DNA of 64,000 nt from Bacteroidales bacterium (GTDB lineage: Bacteria > Bacteroidota > Bacteroidia > Bacteroidales > SM23-62): assembly GCA_016783865.1 (NCBI GenBank), contig JADHVS010000001.1, forward strand, positions 13,509 through 77,508, given 5' to 3'. The notes under the pieces were generated by a model, which was given only the letters and a program-made list of their open reading frames with translations, was not told where the DNA came from and did no database searches. Position numbers and translations under genes: made by a program. Each line of letters begins with the position of its first letter. The stretch's first letter is position 1. Shown here in pieces: positions 33,719 to 44,456 of the stretch.

Positions 33719-35980
33719 ATGACTAAAATAACTAAGGAAGATGCCCTGAATTATCATTCATCAGGGCGTCCTGGTAAAATTGAAGTAGTACCCACCAAAC
33801 CACATTCCACCCAGATAGATCTGTCGCTTGCTTACACACCCGGAGTTGCAGAACCGTGTAAAGAAATTCAAAAAGATCCGGAGAACATTTATAAGTATAC
33901 AGCGAAGGGAAACCTCGTGGCCGTAATTTCAAATGGGACGGCAGTCCTTGGATTGGGAGACATTGGAGCAGGTGCAGGGAAACCGGTTATGGAAGGGAAA
34001 GGCTTGCTTTTCAAGATCTTTGCCGATGTGGATGTTTTTGATATTGAGGTAGATGAAAAAGATCCGGAGAAACTGATAGAAGTAGTACGAAAGATCTCTC
34101 CAACTTTCGGAGGGATTAATCTTGAAGATATCAAGGCTCCGGAGTGTTTTGAAATTGAGGAAAGGCTTATCAGGGAGTTGGATATTCCTGTTTTCCATGA
34201 TGACCAGCATGGAACAGCCATTATTTCCGCTGCCGGCCTTCTGAACGCCGTGGAAATAACTGGTAAAAAGATTGAAGACCTGAAGGTGGTGGTGAACGGT
34301 GCCGGAGCATCTGCCATATCCTGCTCAAAGCTTTATGTATCCCTCGGCGTCAGGAAAGAAAATTTAATTATGGTCGACAGCAAGGGAGTCATCAGCACAA
34401 AAAGAAAAGACCTTAACAAATACAAAATTGAGTTTGCCCGCGATACCGACCTGGAAACCCTCGCAGATGCCTGTAAAGGGGCCGATGTTTTCCTTGGCCT
34501 GTCGGTGGCCGATGTCTTTTCGGCTGAAATGCTCAAAAGCATGGCCCCGGAGCCGATTGTCTTCGCTATGGCAAACCCGAATCCCGAAATCGAATATGAT
34601 CTTGCCATGAGAACAAGGGATGATATGATCTTTGCAACGGGAAGATCCGACCATCCCAACCAGATTAATAATGTACTGGGATTTCCTTTCATATTCAGGG
34701 GAGCACTGGATGTCAGGGCCAGAGAAATTAACCTGGAAATGAAAATTGCTGCTGTGAATGCACTGGCCGCACTGGCAAAAGAAGATGTTCCTGAAATTGT
34801 GAGTACTGCATATCAAAAACAAAACATCGTTTTTGGAAGAGAATACATCATTCCTAAACCCCTTGATCCCAGATTGATTACAACGGTTGCTCCTGCTGTT
34901 GCCAAAGCAGCAATGGACTCAGGAGTGGCCAGACAGCCCATCAAAAACTTCGAAGTATATAAAGAAACCCTCCGTAAACGGCTCGGGCTCGACAACCAGC
35001 TGATCAATGTGATCCAAACAAAAGCAAGACAGGAACCTAAAAAGATCGTTTTTGCAGAAGCCGAAAACTTTCAGGTGCTTAAAGCCGCTCAAACAGTTAT
35101 CCATGAAAAAATTGCAGAACCCATTCTACTGGGGAATAAAAAGAAGATATTATCTCTCATTAAGGAGACCGAACTTGATCTTGTTAATCCTGTAATAATT
35201 GATCCGGCGAGCGAAGAAGAATCAAATCGCCGAAATGCATTAGGCAGGTTGTTTTTTGAAAAACGTCAACGCAAGGGAATAACCCTTGATGATGCAACCG
35301 AATTAATGTTTCACAGGAATTATTTCGGAGTTATGTTGGTTGAAACCGGTCAGGCGGATGGATTCTTATCAGGAATGACCACTAAATACAGTGAAACCAT
35401 CAGGCCTGCTTTGCAGATTATTGGCACCAATAACCCGAAAAAACGTATTGCAGGTATGTATATTGTATTTACCAAACGCGGACCGATATTCTTTGCCGAT
35501 ACCACGGTTAATATTGAACCCTCCGGACAAACCCTGGTGGATACCACTGTTCTGGTTGCCAAACAAATCCGTAAATTTAATATTGAACCCAGGATCGCGA
35601 TGCTGTCATATTCTAATTTCGGGGCCACACGTAGTGACAGTTCTCAAAGGGTTCAGGAGGCGATTAAAATCCTTCATAAAGATCATCCCGATTTGATTGT
35701 CGACGGCGAAATGCAGGCCAACTTCGCATTGAACACAGAACTTAGAATAAGCAAGTTCCCATTTTCCCGACTACAGGATAAGCAAGTCAATACCCTTATT
35801 TTTCCGAATCTCAGCTCGGGTAATATCGCCTATAAGCTGATGGGAGAACTTGCAGGCCTGGAAATAATTGGACCAATCCTCGTGGGCATTGGTAAACCGG
35901 TTCACATCCTGCATATGGAAAGTTCTGTAAGAGAGATCGTTAATATGGCCGCAATTGCCGTGATCGATGCGCAGGGCTAA
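33719..35980 (+). CDS. maeB: NADP-dependent malic enzyme, MaeB type
   Basis: 753 residues, a two-domain protein. Residues about 1-425 are malic enzyme: SLAYTPGVAEPCKEI, GNLVAVISNGTAVLGLGDIG, PVFHDDQHGTAII, VVNGAGASAISC and FAMANPNPEI. Residues about 430-753 are a phosphotransacetylase-like domain (KKIVFAEAENFQVLKAAQTV; DGFLSGMTTKYSETIRPALQ), which in MaeB proteins is regulatory and binds acetyl-CoA. It converts malate to pyruvate with NADPH formation. First gene of a maeB-ruvA-sprA set. Confidence 0.96.
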   Translation: MTKITKEDALNYHSSGRPGKIEVVPTKPHSTQIDLSLAYTPGVAEPCKEIQKDPENIYKYTAKGNLVAVISNGTAVLGLGDIGAGAGKPVMEGKGLLFKIFADVDVFDIEVDEKDPEKLIEVVRKISPTFGGINLEDIKAPECFEIEERLIRELDIPVFHDDQHGTAIISAAGLLNAVEITGKKIEDLKVVVNGAGASAISCSKLYVSLGVRKENLIMVDSKGVISTKRKDLNKYKIEFARDTDLETLADACKGADVFLGLSVADVFSAEMLKSMAPEPIVFAMANPNPEIEYDLAMRTRDDMIFATGRSDHPNQINNVLGFPFIFRGALDVRAREINLEMKIAAVNALAALAKEDVPEIVSTAYQKQNIVFGREYIIPKPLDPRLITTVAPAVAKAAMDSGVARQPIKNFEVYKETLRKRLGLDNQLINVIQTKARQEPKKIVFAEAENFQVLKAAQTVIHEKIAEPILLGNKKKILSLIKETELDLVNPVIIDPASEEESNRRNALGRLFFEKRQRKGITLDDATELMFHRNYFGVMLVETGQADGFLSGMTTKYSETIRPALQIIGTNNPKKRIAGMYIVFTKRGPIFFADTTVNIEPSGQTLVDTTVLVAKQIRKFNIEPRIAMLSYSNFGATRSDSSQRVQEAIKILHKDHPDLIVDGEMQANFALNTELRISKFPFSRLQDKQVNTLIFPNLSSGNIAYKLMGELAGLEIIGPILVGIGKPVHILHMESSVREIVNMAAIAVIDAQG

Positions 35981-35992
35981 AAAATAACTAGT

Positions 35993-36574
35993 ATGTATGA
36001 TTACATAGCGGGTAAGGTCGCCGAAAAAACACCAACCTATATCATCCTTGAAGCCGGCCAGATAGGATATTTTATTAACATATCCCTGAATACCTATTCC
36101 AACCTTGGTAAAACAGAGCCCTGCAAACTTTTTATCCACCAGATCATCCGTGAGGACGCCCATCTCCTTTTTGGTTTTATCGACCAGAGGGAAAGGGAGA
36201 TCTTCCGTCAACTGATCTCTGTATCAGGCGTTGGTGCCAATACGGCCAGAATGATCCTCTCCTCAATGACGCCAGACGATGTTATCCGTTCAATCAATGA
36301 AGGAGATGTATTCGCCCTTAAGAGTGTGAAAGGCATCGGAGCCAAGTCGGCTCAGCGGATAATTGTCGATCTGAAGGACAAAGTGTCTAAAGTCGAACAA
36401 TTAGAGGAAATATTCGAATCAGAAAGCAATACTATCCAGGAAGAATCGTTATCTGCATTAGTTAATTTAGGGTTTTCTAAAGCAATGGTTGAAAAGGTGA
36501 TACGGCAGATCCATAGCGAAAAAAGTGATCTCACCGTTGAAGAACTGATCAAGGAAGCCTTGAAACGTCTCTGA
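35993..36574 (+). CDS. ruvA: Holliday junction branch migration protein RuvA
   Basis: 193 residues. N-terminal OB-fold (MYDYIAGKVAEKTPTYIILE), two helix-hairpin-helix motifs (LISVSGVGANTARMILSSM; LKSVKGIGAKSAQRIIVDLK) and the C-terminal three-helix domain (LSALVNLGFSKAMVEKVIRQ) that contacts RuvB. It binds Holliday junctions as a tetramer. It lies 12 bp after maeB and 25 bp before sprA, as in many Bacteroidota genomes. Confidence 0.97.
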   Translation: MYDYIAGKVAEKTPTYIILEAGQIGYFINISLNTYSNLGKTEPCKLFIHQIIREDAHLLFGFIDQREREIFRQLISVSGVGANTARMILSSMTPDDVIRSINEGDVFALKSVKGIGAKSAQRIIVDLKDKVSKVEQLEEIFESESNTIQEESLSALVNLGFSKAMVEKVIRQIHSEKSDLTVEELIKEALKRL

Positions 36575-36599
36575 TTGAACCTAATCCTTATCAGGTATA

Positions 36600-39500
36600 T
36601 TGAACAGGGTAACCAAATATCTGGCTGCTGGAAATGTTATTCTCATCTTAACATCATTTTTTGCTGTTAATGCAGAAAGGATATCATTTTCAATCGATTT
36701 TTCTGATGAGTTTTTTAGTTATTACGCACCACAGGACACATCGGATAAGGATTCGATCGATTTGAAGTACCCATTCAGAAAAGATCCCAGTTCACCTTTT
36801 TCGGATGTAGGAAAAACTTCACCATTGTTCCTTCGGAATCCATCTAACATCCGCTCAGAAATCATTTACGATCCCGCCACCAATTCATATGTGTTTTCAG
36901 AAAAAATCGGAGAACTTAATTACCGGCCCAGCACCGCCATGTCGCTCGATGAATACAGACGGTTCGAAATGGAGCAGGCCAAACGCGATTATTGGACACA
37001 ACGCAGACTGGGTGAATCTCCCGATATGCAATCCTCATTTATTCCGGCTATTAATATCGGAGGTGAAGCATTCGACAAGGTATTCGGGACAAATACCATC
37101 AACATTATTCCCCAGGGATCGGCTGAACTCATCTTTGGCTTTAACCTGTCGCGCCTTGATAATCCCACCCTTTCTGAGAAGCTGAGGCGTACTCCAAGTT
37201 TTACTTTCGAGGAGAAGATCCAGATGAATGTAACAGGAACCATCGGGGATAAAATGAAACTTGGTTTAAATTATAATACAGAAGCCACCTTTGAATTCGA
37301 AAACAAAACCAAGATTGAATATTCCGGAAAGGAGGATGAGATCATTAAGAAAATTGAAGCGGGAAATGTCAGCCTGCCACTAGCCGGATCGCTTATCACC
37401 GGTAGCCAGAGCCTGTTCGGTCTGAAAACCGAATTGCAGTTCGGCAAGTTGACGGTCACTTCCATCTTCTCCCAGCAGGAGGGTGAGACTTCGGTCATCA
37501 ATGTGGAAGGAGGCGCTCAACTCAGTGATTTTGAAGTGAATATCGATGACTATGATGCCAACAGGCATTTCTTCCTGTCGCACTATTTTAAGGACAATTA
37601 CGACCGTGCCCTTCAAAACCTTCCCATAATCAACACTGGAATCAACATTACCAAGATCGAGGTTTGGGTAACCAATAAGACCAGTAACTTCGAAAACTCC
37701 AGGAACTTTGTGGCCTTCATGGACCTTGCCGAAGATCAGTCCAATATCTTTTCACCCGTATTCACCCAGACCCCCGGTGAAAGAGGGGCCAATCCCAGGA
37801 ACGAAATAAACAACCAGTACCAGCAGATGACCACCGCTTTCAGCAATATCAGGAACATCAATATGGTGAGTAGTACACTGCAGGGTTCAATACCCGGATT
37901 CCTCGCAGGACAGGATTTTGAGAAGGTGGAAAATGCCCGGAAGCTGTCATCCAGGGAATTTACAATCAATACCAAACTGGGTTATATATCACTGAATTCT
38001 GCCCTTAATGCGGATGAGGTTCTGGCAGTGGCCTATGAATATACCTTAAACGGAAGAACATTTAAGGTAGGGGAATTATCCTCTGATGGTATAGATGCCC
38101 CCGGTTCCCTGATCGTTAAGCTTCTGAAAGGAACCAATTTGACCCCGCGGCTGCCATCATGGGAGCTGATGATGAAAAATATTTATGCTATCGGTGCCTA
38201 TCAGGTAAATCCCGACGAATTTGTCCTTGAAGTGATGTATGAAGATGACCAGACGGGAACATCCATTAATTATCTCCCTGAAGGCAACATTAAAAACCAG
38301 GTGCTTCTGGGGGTATTGAACCTGGATAACCTGAATGAGCAACTCGACCCTGTTCCGGATGGTATGTTTGATTTCATTTCAGGGATAACCATTAACACGC
38401 AGAACGGACGAGTCATATTCCCTGTGCTTGAACCGTTCGGGGAATATCTTGAAAAGAAAATAGGACAACCGGATATTGCGGAGAAATATGTCTTCAATGA
38501 GTTATATGACTCGACTAAAACCCTTGCATCCCAAGTGGCGGAGAAGAATAAATTTAAACTGGTGGGGACCTACCGCTCTTCCTCCAGCAGCGAGATCATG
38601 CTCAATGCGATGAATGTCCCGCAGGGATCTGTGGTGGTGACAGCGGGTGGTCGTCAGCTGACCGAAAATGTCGACTTTACGGTTGATTATCCCCTGGGAC
38701 GGGTAACCATTATCAACCAGGGACTCCTCGAGTCGGGGACACCCATCAGGATCTCCCTGGAGAGTCAGTCATTGTTTGCAATCCAGACCAAAACCCTGGT
38801 TGGAGCACATTTAAACTACAAGTTATCGGATGATTTTAATTTAGGGGGAACTATATTAAACCTGACCGAGCGCCCGCTTACCCAGAAAGTAAATATCGGT
38901 GACGAGCCCATATCAAATACTATTTGGGGAATTAATGGATCCTACCGGAAACAGTCACAGCTACTTACAACAATGATCGATTACCTGCCACTGATCTCCA
39001 CCAGTCAGACATCCAACATTACTTTCACAGGGGAATTTGCCCATCTTATCCCCGGACATTCAAGGGCCATTAAGAAGGAAGGGGTAGCATACATCGATGA
39101 TTTTGAGGGGAGCCAGACATCGATCGATATGAAGAACTTTGCTGCCTGGGTATATTCAAGTACACCATCGGGGCGATTCCAGGAGGGTAGCATGGTGAAT
39201 AATTTAATGTATGGCTACAACCGGTCGAAACTGTCTTACTATGTGATCGATCCACTCTTCCTGAGAAATAATTCCCTGACACCCGGACACATAAAAGCCA
39301 ATCCCGACCTGCAATCGAGCCACTTCGTCGAGGAGGTATTTGAGACAGATATTTTCCCCAATAAGGAGAATCCGAGTGGTGTCCCGACCAACCTGGCTGT
39401 ATTGAACATTTCATTTAATCCGCGGGAAAAGGGACCATATAACTATTCGCTTGACATCGACCAGAATGGATTCCTGCTTAATCCAACCGAATCCTGGGGA

Positions 39501-42500
39501 GGTATCATGCGGGAGATCCAGACCAATGATTTTGAAAATGCCAACGTTGAATTTATTGAGCTCTGGATGATGGATCCATTTGTCGAAGATCCGGATCACA
39601 AGGGTGGTGATCTCTATTTTAACCTGGGGGATATCTCTGAGGATATCCTGAGGGATTCAAGGAAATCGTTTGAGAACGGTTTGCCTTCCACCGAGCTTGT
39701 CAATCTGGTTGATACCACAGTTTGGGGAAGGATCCCCATCTCCCAATCACTGGTAAACGCATTTAATAATGATCCCCCATCACGGCAATACCAGGACATC
39801 GGACTGGACGGGCTGAGTGACCTGGATGAAGGATCATTCTTTGTTAATTACCTTGATTCAATCCGCCTGTTGCATGGAAACAATTCTCCTGCTTATATTA
39901 ATGCATTGGAAGATCCCTCGAACGACAATTTCCATTATTTCAGGGGAACAGACTATGATCAGAATGAGGTAAGCATCCTCGACCGGTACAGGTATTATAA
40001 CGGGCTTGAAGGAAATTCACCAACCTCAGAACAAACGGATGAATCGTATCCTACAACAGGGTCAACCTTACCCAATGTTGAAGATATAAACCGGGATAAT
40101 ACCCTGAGCGAAACAGAAAAATATTATGAGTACCATGTCAGCCTTCGGCCGGAAGACTTCGAGGTAGGGTCAAACTATATCACCGATAAGGTTACCAAGA
40201 TCTCTGATTTTCCGAACGGATCGAAATCGAGTGTCGACTGGTACCAATTCCGTATACCTATTAATGATTGGCAGGACAAAACAGGAGGTATCCAGGATTT
40301 TAAGTCTATCCGTTTCATGAGAATGTACCTTACCGGATTTGATGACAAGGTTGTGCTGCGATTTGCACGCCTGGATCTTGTGAGGGGAGAATGGAGAAGA
40401 TATAACTACCCGCTCACCCAGGGTGGGGAAGGGATAACATCGCCTGAACCAACAGACGGGGTACTTGATGTTTCGGCAGTAAACATTGAGGAGAACGCAG
40501 GAAAAACTCCGGTTAACTATATACTACCTCCCGGTATCGACAGGGTTATCGATCCCACCAACCCGCAGCTCAGGCAATTAAATGAGCAGTCGATCCTGAT
40601 GAAAGTGACCGACCTGGAAGATGGTGATGCCAGGGCAGTATATAAGAATATTTTCATGGACATCAGGCAGTATAAGAAAGTCCAGATGGAGGTACATGCC
40701 GAGGCTATCGAAGACCTGGTCCTGAATGATAACGACCTGGTTGCCTTTATCCGGCTGGGCTCTGACTATAAGAACAATTACTATGAATATGAGGTTCCTC
40801 TCATCCTGACTCCTCCGGGAAGATACGACAATAATAATCTGAACGACCGCCGCACAGTATGGCCGGTCGAAAACAGGTTTGAAATACCACTTGAGATTTT
40901 TCAGGATGTTAAACAGGCCAGGAACGACGACATGCGTGTAACGGGTGCTACCGTGACCATGAATACCATTTACAGCTTTTTTGATAAAAAGGGAAACCGG
41001 GTAAGTGTGAAAGGAAATCCAAACCTGAGCAATGTAAGGACCATTATGATCGGTATCCGGAACCCAAGGGCTTCAGGTAATTCACTGGAAGATGACGGTA
41101 TGCCCAAATCGGGAGAGATCTGGATGAATGAGCTTCGCCTGACCGATTTCAATGAAGACGGAGGCTGGGCTGCCAATGCCCGGATGACTACCAAACTGGC
41201 CGACCTTGGATCAGTTACTATTGCAGGGAACACCAGCACACCGGGCTTCGGTGGCATTGAGAAAAAAGTGAATGAACGATCCAAAGAGGAGGTTATTCAG
41301 TATGATATTTCATCGAACCTGGAACTGGGTAAATTCTTCCCTGAAAAATCCGGTATTAGCATCCCCTTGTATGTAGGTTTCTCGGAAACCGTAATCAATC
41401 CACAGTACAATCCCCTCGACCCTGACATACAATTAAAATCTGCACTGAGGAATGCAGAGACCGCGAAAGAAAGAGACGAAATAAAATATAATTCGCAGGA
41501 CAGGACCACAAGGAAAAGCGTCAACCTCACCAACATCAGGAAAAACAAAATGGAAGGGCAGCCCAGGTTTTACGACCTGGCCAACTGGTCGACAAGCCTG
41601 GCTTATAATGAGACCTACATGCGTAATATAAAAACCGAATATGATTCAAGGAAAAGATACAGGGGAGCCATAGCCTATAACTTTAATACACGTCCAAAAA
41701 ATGTGGCGCCTTTCGCCAAGGCAAATATTTTCAAGTCGCAATACATGAGGATGTTCAAGGATATGAATTTTTACTTCTATCCTTCACGTTTTTCTTTCCG
41801 GACGGACCTTTCGAGAGATTACAATGAAAGGCTGCTGAGGAATCTGGCTAATCCCGGAGCAAGAATAGATACCATTGTTAATAAGAATTTCCTCTGGAAC
41901 AGATATTATGATGTTAAATTCGATATCACCAAAGCGCTTAAGCTTGACTTTAGCGCAACCAACATAGCCCGTATTGATGAACCGCTTGGTGTTATGGACA
42001 AGGAACGGGATGACTACCAGGCCAAGAAGGATTCGATATTGCAGGAGCTGTACAGTTTTGGCCGTACTACCCATTATGATCACAGTATCAATGCAGCATA
42101 TACTATCCCCATTAATAAAATACCCATATTGAACTGGGTAACAGCATCGGCCCGGTACAGTGCAAATTATTACTGGGATGTGGGACCCATAACACCCGAC
42201 ACAATTGAGCTTGGGAATACGGTAAAAAATTCAAATAACCTGCAGCTAAATGGCCAGCTAAACATGCTTAACCTCTATAATAAGGTACCTTATCTGAAAC
42301 AGGTCAATGAAAAATTCCGGTCAGGATTCCGCCGGCCGAGTAATGAAAAACGTACAAAGGAGGTCAGGTTTGAAAGCGAAGGATTATCCCTGAGGGCAAA
42401 CCGTGCCCGGTCGATCTCTCATAATTTGAAAACCGAAAACGTACAGGTCACCTTTTACGATGAGAACGGACAGGAGATTGAAGGTGAACTTGAGGTAACC

Positions 42501-44015
42501 GGGCCCAACCGGATTATATTCACAACAAAAGAGGACTACCGGAATGTAAGGTGCGAAATAGTTGGGACAATTGAGCTGGGTGATCATCCGTTGATCATCA
42601 TTGCAGATTATACAAGTAAGATCCTCATGGGTGTTCATAATGTCTCTATCTCCTATTCCCAGGGAGAGGGATCCCTTCTGCCCGGTTATCTGCCTACGAC
42701 CAGTGCCTTTGGAATGGAAAACTACCAGGGTACCACAGCCCCGGGATGGCCGTTTGCCCTGGGCTACCAGGATCCACGGTTCCCACAGAGGGCTATTGAA
42801 AACGGGTGGTTATCAAGAGATTCACTTCTGAACTCGCCATTCGTAATGAATTTCACCAACACCTTTAATTTCAGAGGAACAATAGAACCATTGCCTGGAT
42901 TTCGTATTGATCTGACAGCAAACAGGAGTTTTGCTCAAAATGCCAATGAGTATTATATTGCCGATTTTAATGGAAATTTTCCCGACAGTACGCGCAGCAG
43001 GCAGATTACAGGAAATTTCAGCATGTCGTATATCACGTGGGGGACCGCTTTTGAGAAGGTGCACAGCGATGAGGAATTTGCCTCTGAAGTATTTGAGAAC
43101 TTCAGGAACGAGTACAGGTTTATCATATCGGAACGACTCGCTTTTCGACGGGCCGAAGGAGGCGATTATATACCTGGTACCGATTCAGCTGGCTATTACC
43201 TGGGCTTTGGATCCAACTCCCAGGATGTATTAATACCGGCGTTTCTGGCAGCATACGGAAATAAGGATCCAAGAAAGATTACCCTCAATGCATTTCCTTC
43301 TGTAACCCAGATACTTCCTAACTGGCGGGTAACATTCGATGGACTATCCAAAATTCCATTCATCAAAAAATTATTCAGGTCAATAAACCTGAATCACTCT
43401 TACAGATCTTCATACAATGTGGGCAGTTACATCTCTAATCCGTTTTTCTTTGAAAACTCGGATGGATTTGTCGATTTAAGGTCCCTCGACCTTAATAACA
43501 ATTTTTATTCACCTAACGAAATCACATCCGTCTCCATTAACGAGCAATTCAGTCCGCTCATCAGTATCGATATGAATTGGCTGAACAGCCTTACTTCACG
43601 GTTTGAGATCAAGAAATCGAGGTCACTCGCCCTGAGCCTGGCCAATAACCAATTGAATGAAGTATCGAGCAATGAAATTGTCATTGGAGGAGGTTACCGG
43701 TTCAGTGAGGTTCCGATCATTTTCAACCTGCCGGGAGGTGGTCAGCAGGCACTTACAAGTGATCTGAATGTAAGGACCGACCTGTCGATTCGTGATAACA
43801 GGACCATCATACGGAAACTTACCGAAGAGCCTGATCAGATCACTGCCGGACAGCGGGTAATCAAGATCAATCTCACCCTCGATTATGTGCTCAGTGATCG
43901 ATTCAACCTGCGATTGTTTTTTGACCGTGTTGTCAACAAGCCGTTCGTATCACTCAGCTACCCAACAGCCAATACCAATATTGGTTTCAGCGTCAGGTTC
44001 ACACTTGCACAATAG
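36600..44015 (+). CDS. sprA: Type IX secretion outer-membrane translocon SprA (Sov)
   Basis: 2471 residues, the size expected for SprA. The frame starts at TTG 36600, giving an N-terminal hydrophobic signal (LAAGNVILILTSFFAVNA). The long body is beta-rich, with repeated strand patterns and large loops, ending in typical outer-membrane strands (VSLSYPTANTNIGFSVRFTL). Characteristic SprA stretches include DNPTLSEKLRRTPSFTFEEK, IDDFEGSQTSIDMKNFAAWV and GEIWMNELRLTDFNEDGGWA. It forms the giant 36-strand barrel through which T9SS cargo leaves, such as the cargo protein encoded at 5554. Its neighbours (ruvA, gcvH) match the conserved order. Confidence 0.96.
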   Translation: MNRVTKYLAAGNVILILTSFFAVNAERISFSIDFSDEFFSYYAPQDTSDKDSIDLKYPFRKDPSSPFSDVGKTSPLFLRNPSNIRSEIIYDPATNSYVFSEKIGELNYRPSTAMSLDEYRRFEMEQAKRDYWTQRRLGESPDMQSSFIPAINIGGEAFDKVFGTNTINIIPQGSAELIFGFNLSRLDNPTLSEKLRRTPSFTFEEKIQMNVTGTIGDKMKLGLNYNTEATFEFENKTKIEYSGKEDEIIKKIEAGNVSLPLAGSLITGSQSLFGLKTELQFGKLTVTSIFSQQEGETSVINVEGGAQLSDFEVNIDDYDANRHFFLSHYFKDNYDRALQNLPIINTGINITKIEVWVTNKTSNFENSRNFVAFMDLAEDQSNIFSPVFTQTPGERGANPRNEINNQYQQMTTAFSNIRNINMVSSTLQGSIPGFLAGQDFEKVENARKLSSREFTINTKLGYISLNSALNADEVLAVAYEYTLNGRTFKVGELSSDGIDAPGSLIVKLLKGTNLTPRLPSWELMMKNIYAIGAYQVNPDEFVLEVMYEDDQTGTSINYLPEGNIKNQVLLGVLNLDNLNEQLDPVPDGMFDFISGITINTQNGRVIFPVLEPFGEYLEKKIGQPDIAEKYVFNELYDSTKTLASQVAEKNKFKLVGTYRSSSSSEIMLNAMNVPQGSVVVTAGGRQLTENVDFTVDYPLGRVTIINQGLLESGTPIRISLESQSLFAIQTKTLVGAHLNYKLSDDFNLGGTILNLTERPLTQKVNIGDEPISNTIWGINGSYRKQSQLLTTMIDYLPLISTSQTSNITFTGEFAHLIPGHSRAIKKEGVAYIDDFEGSQTSIDMKNFAAWVYSSTPSGRFQEGSMVNNLMYGYNRSKLSYYVIDPLFLRNNSLTPGHIKANPDLQSSHFVEEVFETDIFPNKENPSGVPTNLAVLNISFNPREKGPYNYSLDIDQNGFLLNPTESWGGIMREIQTNDFENANVEFIELWMMDPFVEDPDHKGGDLYFNLGDISEDILRDSRKSFENGLPSTELVNLVDTTVWGRIPISQSLVNAFNNDPPSRQYQDIGLDGLSDLDEGSFFVNYLDSIRLLHGNNSPAYINALEDPSNDNFHYFRGTDYDQNEVSILDRYRYYNGLEGNSPTSEQTDESYPTTGSTLPNVEDINRDNTLSETEKYYEYHVSLRPEDFEVGSNYITDKVTKISDFPNGSKSSVDWYQFRIPINDWQDKTGGIQDFKSIRFMRMYLTGFDDKVVLRFARLDLVRGEWRRYNYPLTQGGEGITSPEPTDGVLDVSAVNIEENAGKTPVNYILPPGIDRVIDPTNPQLRQLNEQSILMKVTDLEDGDARAVYKNIFMDIRQYKKVQMEVHAEAIEDLVLNDNDLVAFIRLGSDYKNNYYEYEVPLILTPPGRYDNNNLNDRRTVWPVENRFEIPLEIFQDVKQARNDDMRVTGATVTMNTIYSFFDKKGNRVSVKGNPNLSNVRTIMIGIRNPRASGNSLEDDGMPKSGEIWMNELRLTDFNEDGGWAANARMTTKLADLGSVTIAGNTSTPGFGGIEKKVNERSKEEVIQYDISSNLELGKFFPEKSGISIPLYVGFSETVINPQYNPLDPDIQLKSALRNAETAKERDEIKYNSQDRTTRKSVNLTNIRKNKMEGQPRFYDLANWSTSLAYNETYMRNIKTEYDSRKRYRGAIAYNFNTRPKNVAPFAKANIFKSQYMRMFKDMNFYFYPSRFSFRTDLSRDYNERLLRNLANPGARIDTIVNKNFLWNRYYDVKFDITKALKLDFSATNIARIDEPLGVMDKERDDYQAKKDSILQELYSFGRTTHYDHSINAAYTIPINKIPILNWVTASARYSANYYWDVGPITPDTIELGNTVKNSNNLQLNGQLNMLNLYNKVPYLKQVNEKFRSGFRRPSNEKRTKEVRFESEGLSLRANRARSISHNLKTENVQVTFYDENGQEIEGELEVTGPNRIIFTTKEDYRNVRCEIVGTIELGDHPLIIIADYTSKILMGVHNVSISYSQGEGSLLPGYLPTTSAFGMENYQGTTAPGWPFALGYQDPRFPQRAIENGWLSRDSLLNSPFVMNFTNTFNFRGTIEPLPGFRIDLTANRSFAQNANEYYIADFNGNFPDSTRSRQITGNFSMSYITWGTAFEKVHSDEEFASEVFENFRNEYRFIISERLAFRRAEGGDYIPGTDSAGYYLGFGSNSQDVLIPAFLAAYGNKDPRKITLNAFPSVTQILPNWRVTFDGLSKIPFIKKLFRSINLNHSYRSSYNVGSYISNPFFFENSDGFVDLRSLDLNNNFYSPNEITSVSINEQFSPLISIDMNWLNSLTSRFEIKKSRSLALSLANNQLNEVSSNEIVIGGGYRFSEVPIIFNLPGGGQQALTSDLNVRTDLSIRDNRTIIRKLTEEPDQITAGQRVIKINLTLDYVLSDRFNLRLFFDRVVNKPFVSLSYPTANTNIGFSVRFTLAQ

Positions 44016-44039
44016 GGTTATTTATACAATAAAAAATGC

Positions 44040-44047
44040 TAAATTTG
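44040..44047 (+). promoter_or_regulatory. -7 box TAAATTTG of gcvH
   Basis: Exact match to TAnnTTTG, 22 bp before the gcvH ATG and 25 bp after the sprA stop, suggesting that gcvH has its own promoter. Confidence 0.5.
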
Positions 44048-44068
44048 ATGGCTTAAATCACACCAATT

Positions 44069-44449
44069 ATGAACGTACCCGATAACCTGAAGTATACTGA
44101 AAAGCATGAGTGGCTTCGCCTGGAAGGTGATGAAGCCTTTATTGGAATAACCGAATATGCACAGGGTGAGCTGGGAGATATCGTCTTTGTTGAGATTGAG
44201 ACAGAAGGTGAAAAGCTGGCCACGGGAGATGCTTTTGGTACCATCGAGGCAGTGAAAACAGTTTCCGATCTGTTTATGCCGGTGGCTGGTGAAGTACTCG
44301 AATTCAATGCAAAACTGGAAGATGAACCTGAACTGGTCAATAAGGATCCTTTTGGAGATGGGTGGATGATCAGGATAAAGTTGGATAATGCAGCTGAAAT
44401 TGAGGAGCTTCTTTCAGCAGATCAGTACACTGCTCTGATTTCTGCCTGA
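44069..44449 (+). CDS. gcvH: Glycine cleavage system H protein
   Basis: 126 residues. MNVPDNLKYTEKHEWLRLEG at the N-terminus, GELGDIVFVEIETEGEKLAT, and the lipoylated Lys63 in GTIEAVKTVSDLF. It carries the aminomethyl group between the P, T and L proteins of the glycine cleavage complex. The gene is convergent with infB with only 7 bp between stops, so there is no room for a separate terminator. Confidence 0.97.
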   Translation: MNVPDNLKYTEKHEWLRLEGDEAFIGITEYAQGELGDIVFVEIETEGEKLATGDAFGTIEAVKTVSDLFMPVAGEVLEFNAKLEDEPELVNKDPFGDGWMIRIKLDNAAEIEELLSADQYTALISA

Positions 44450-44456
44450 AGGGAGC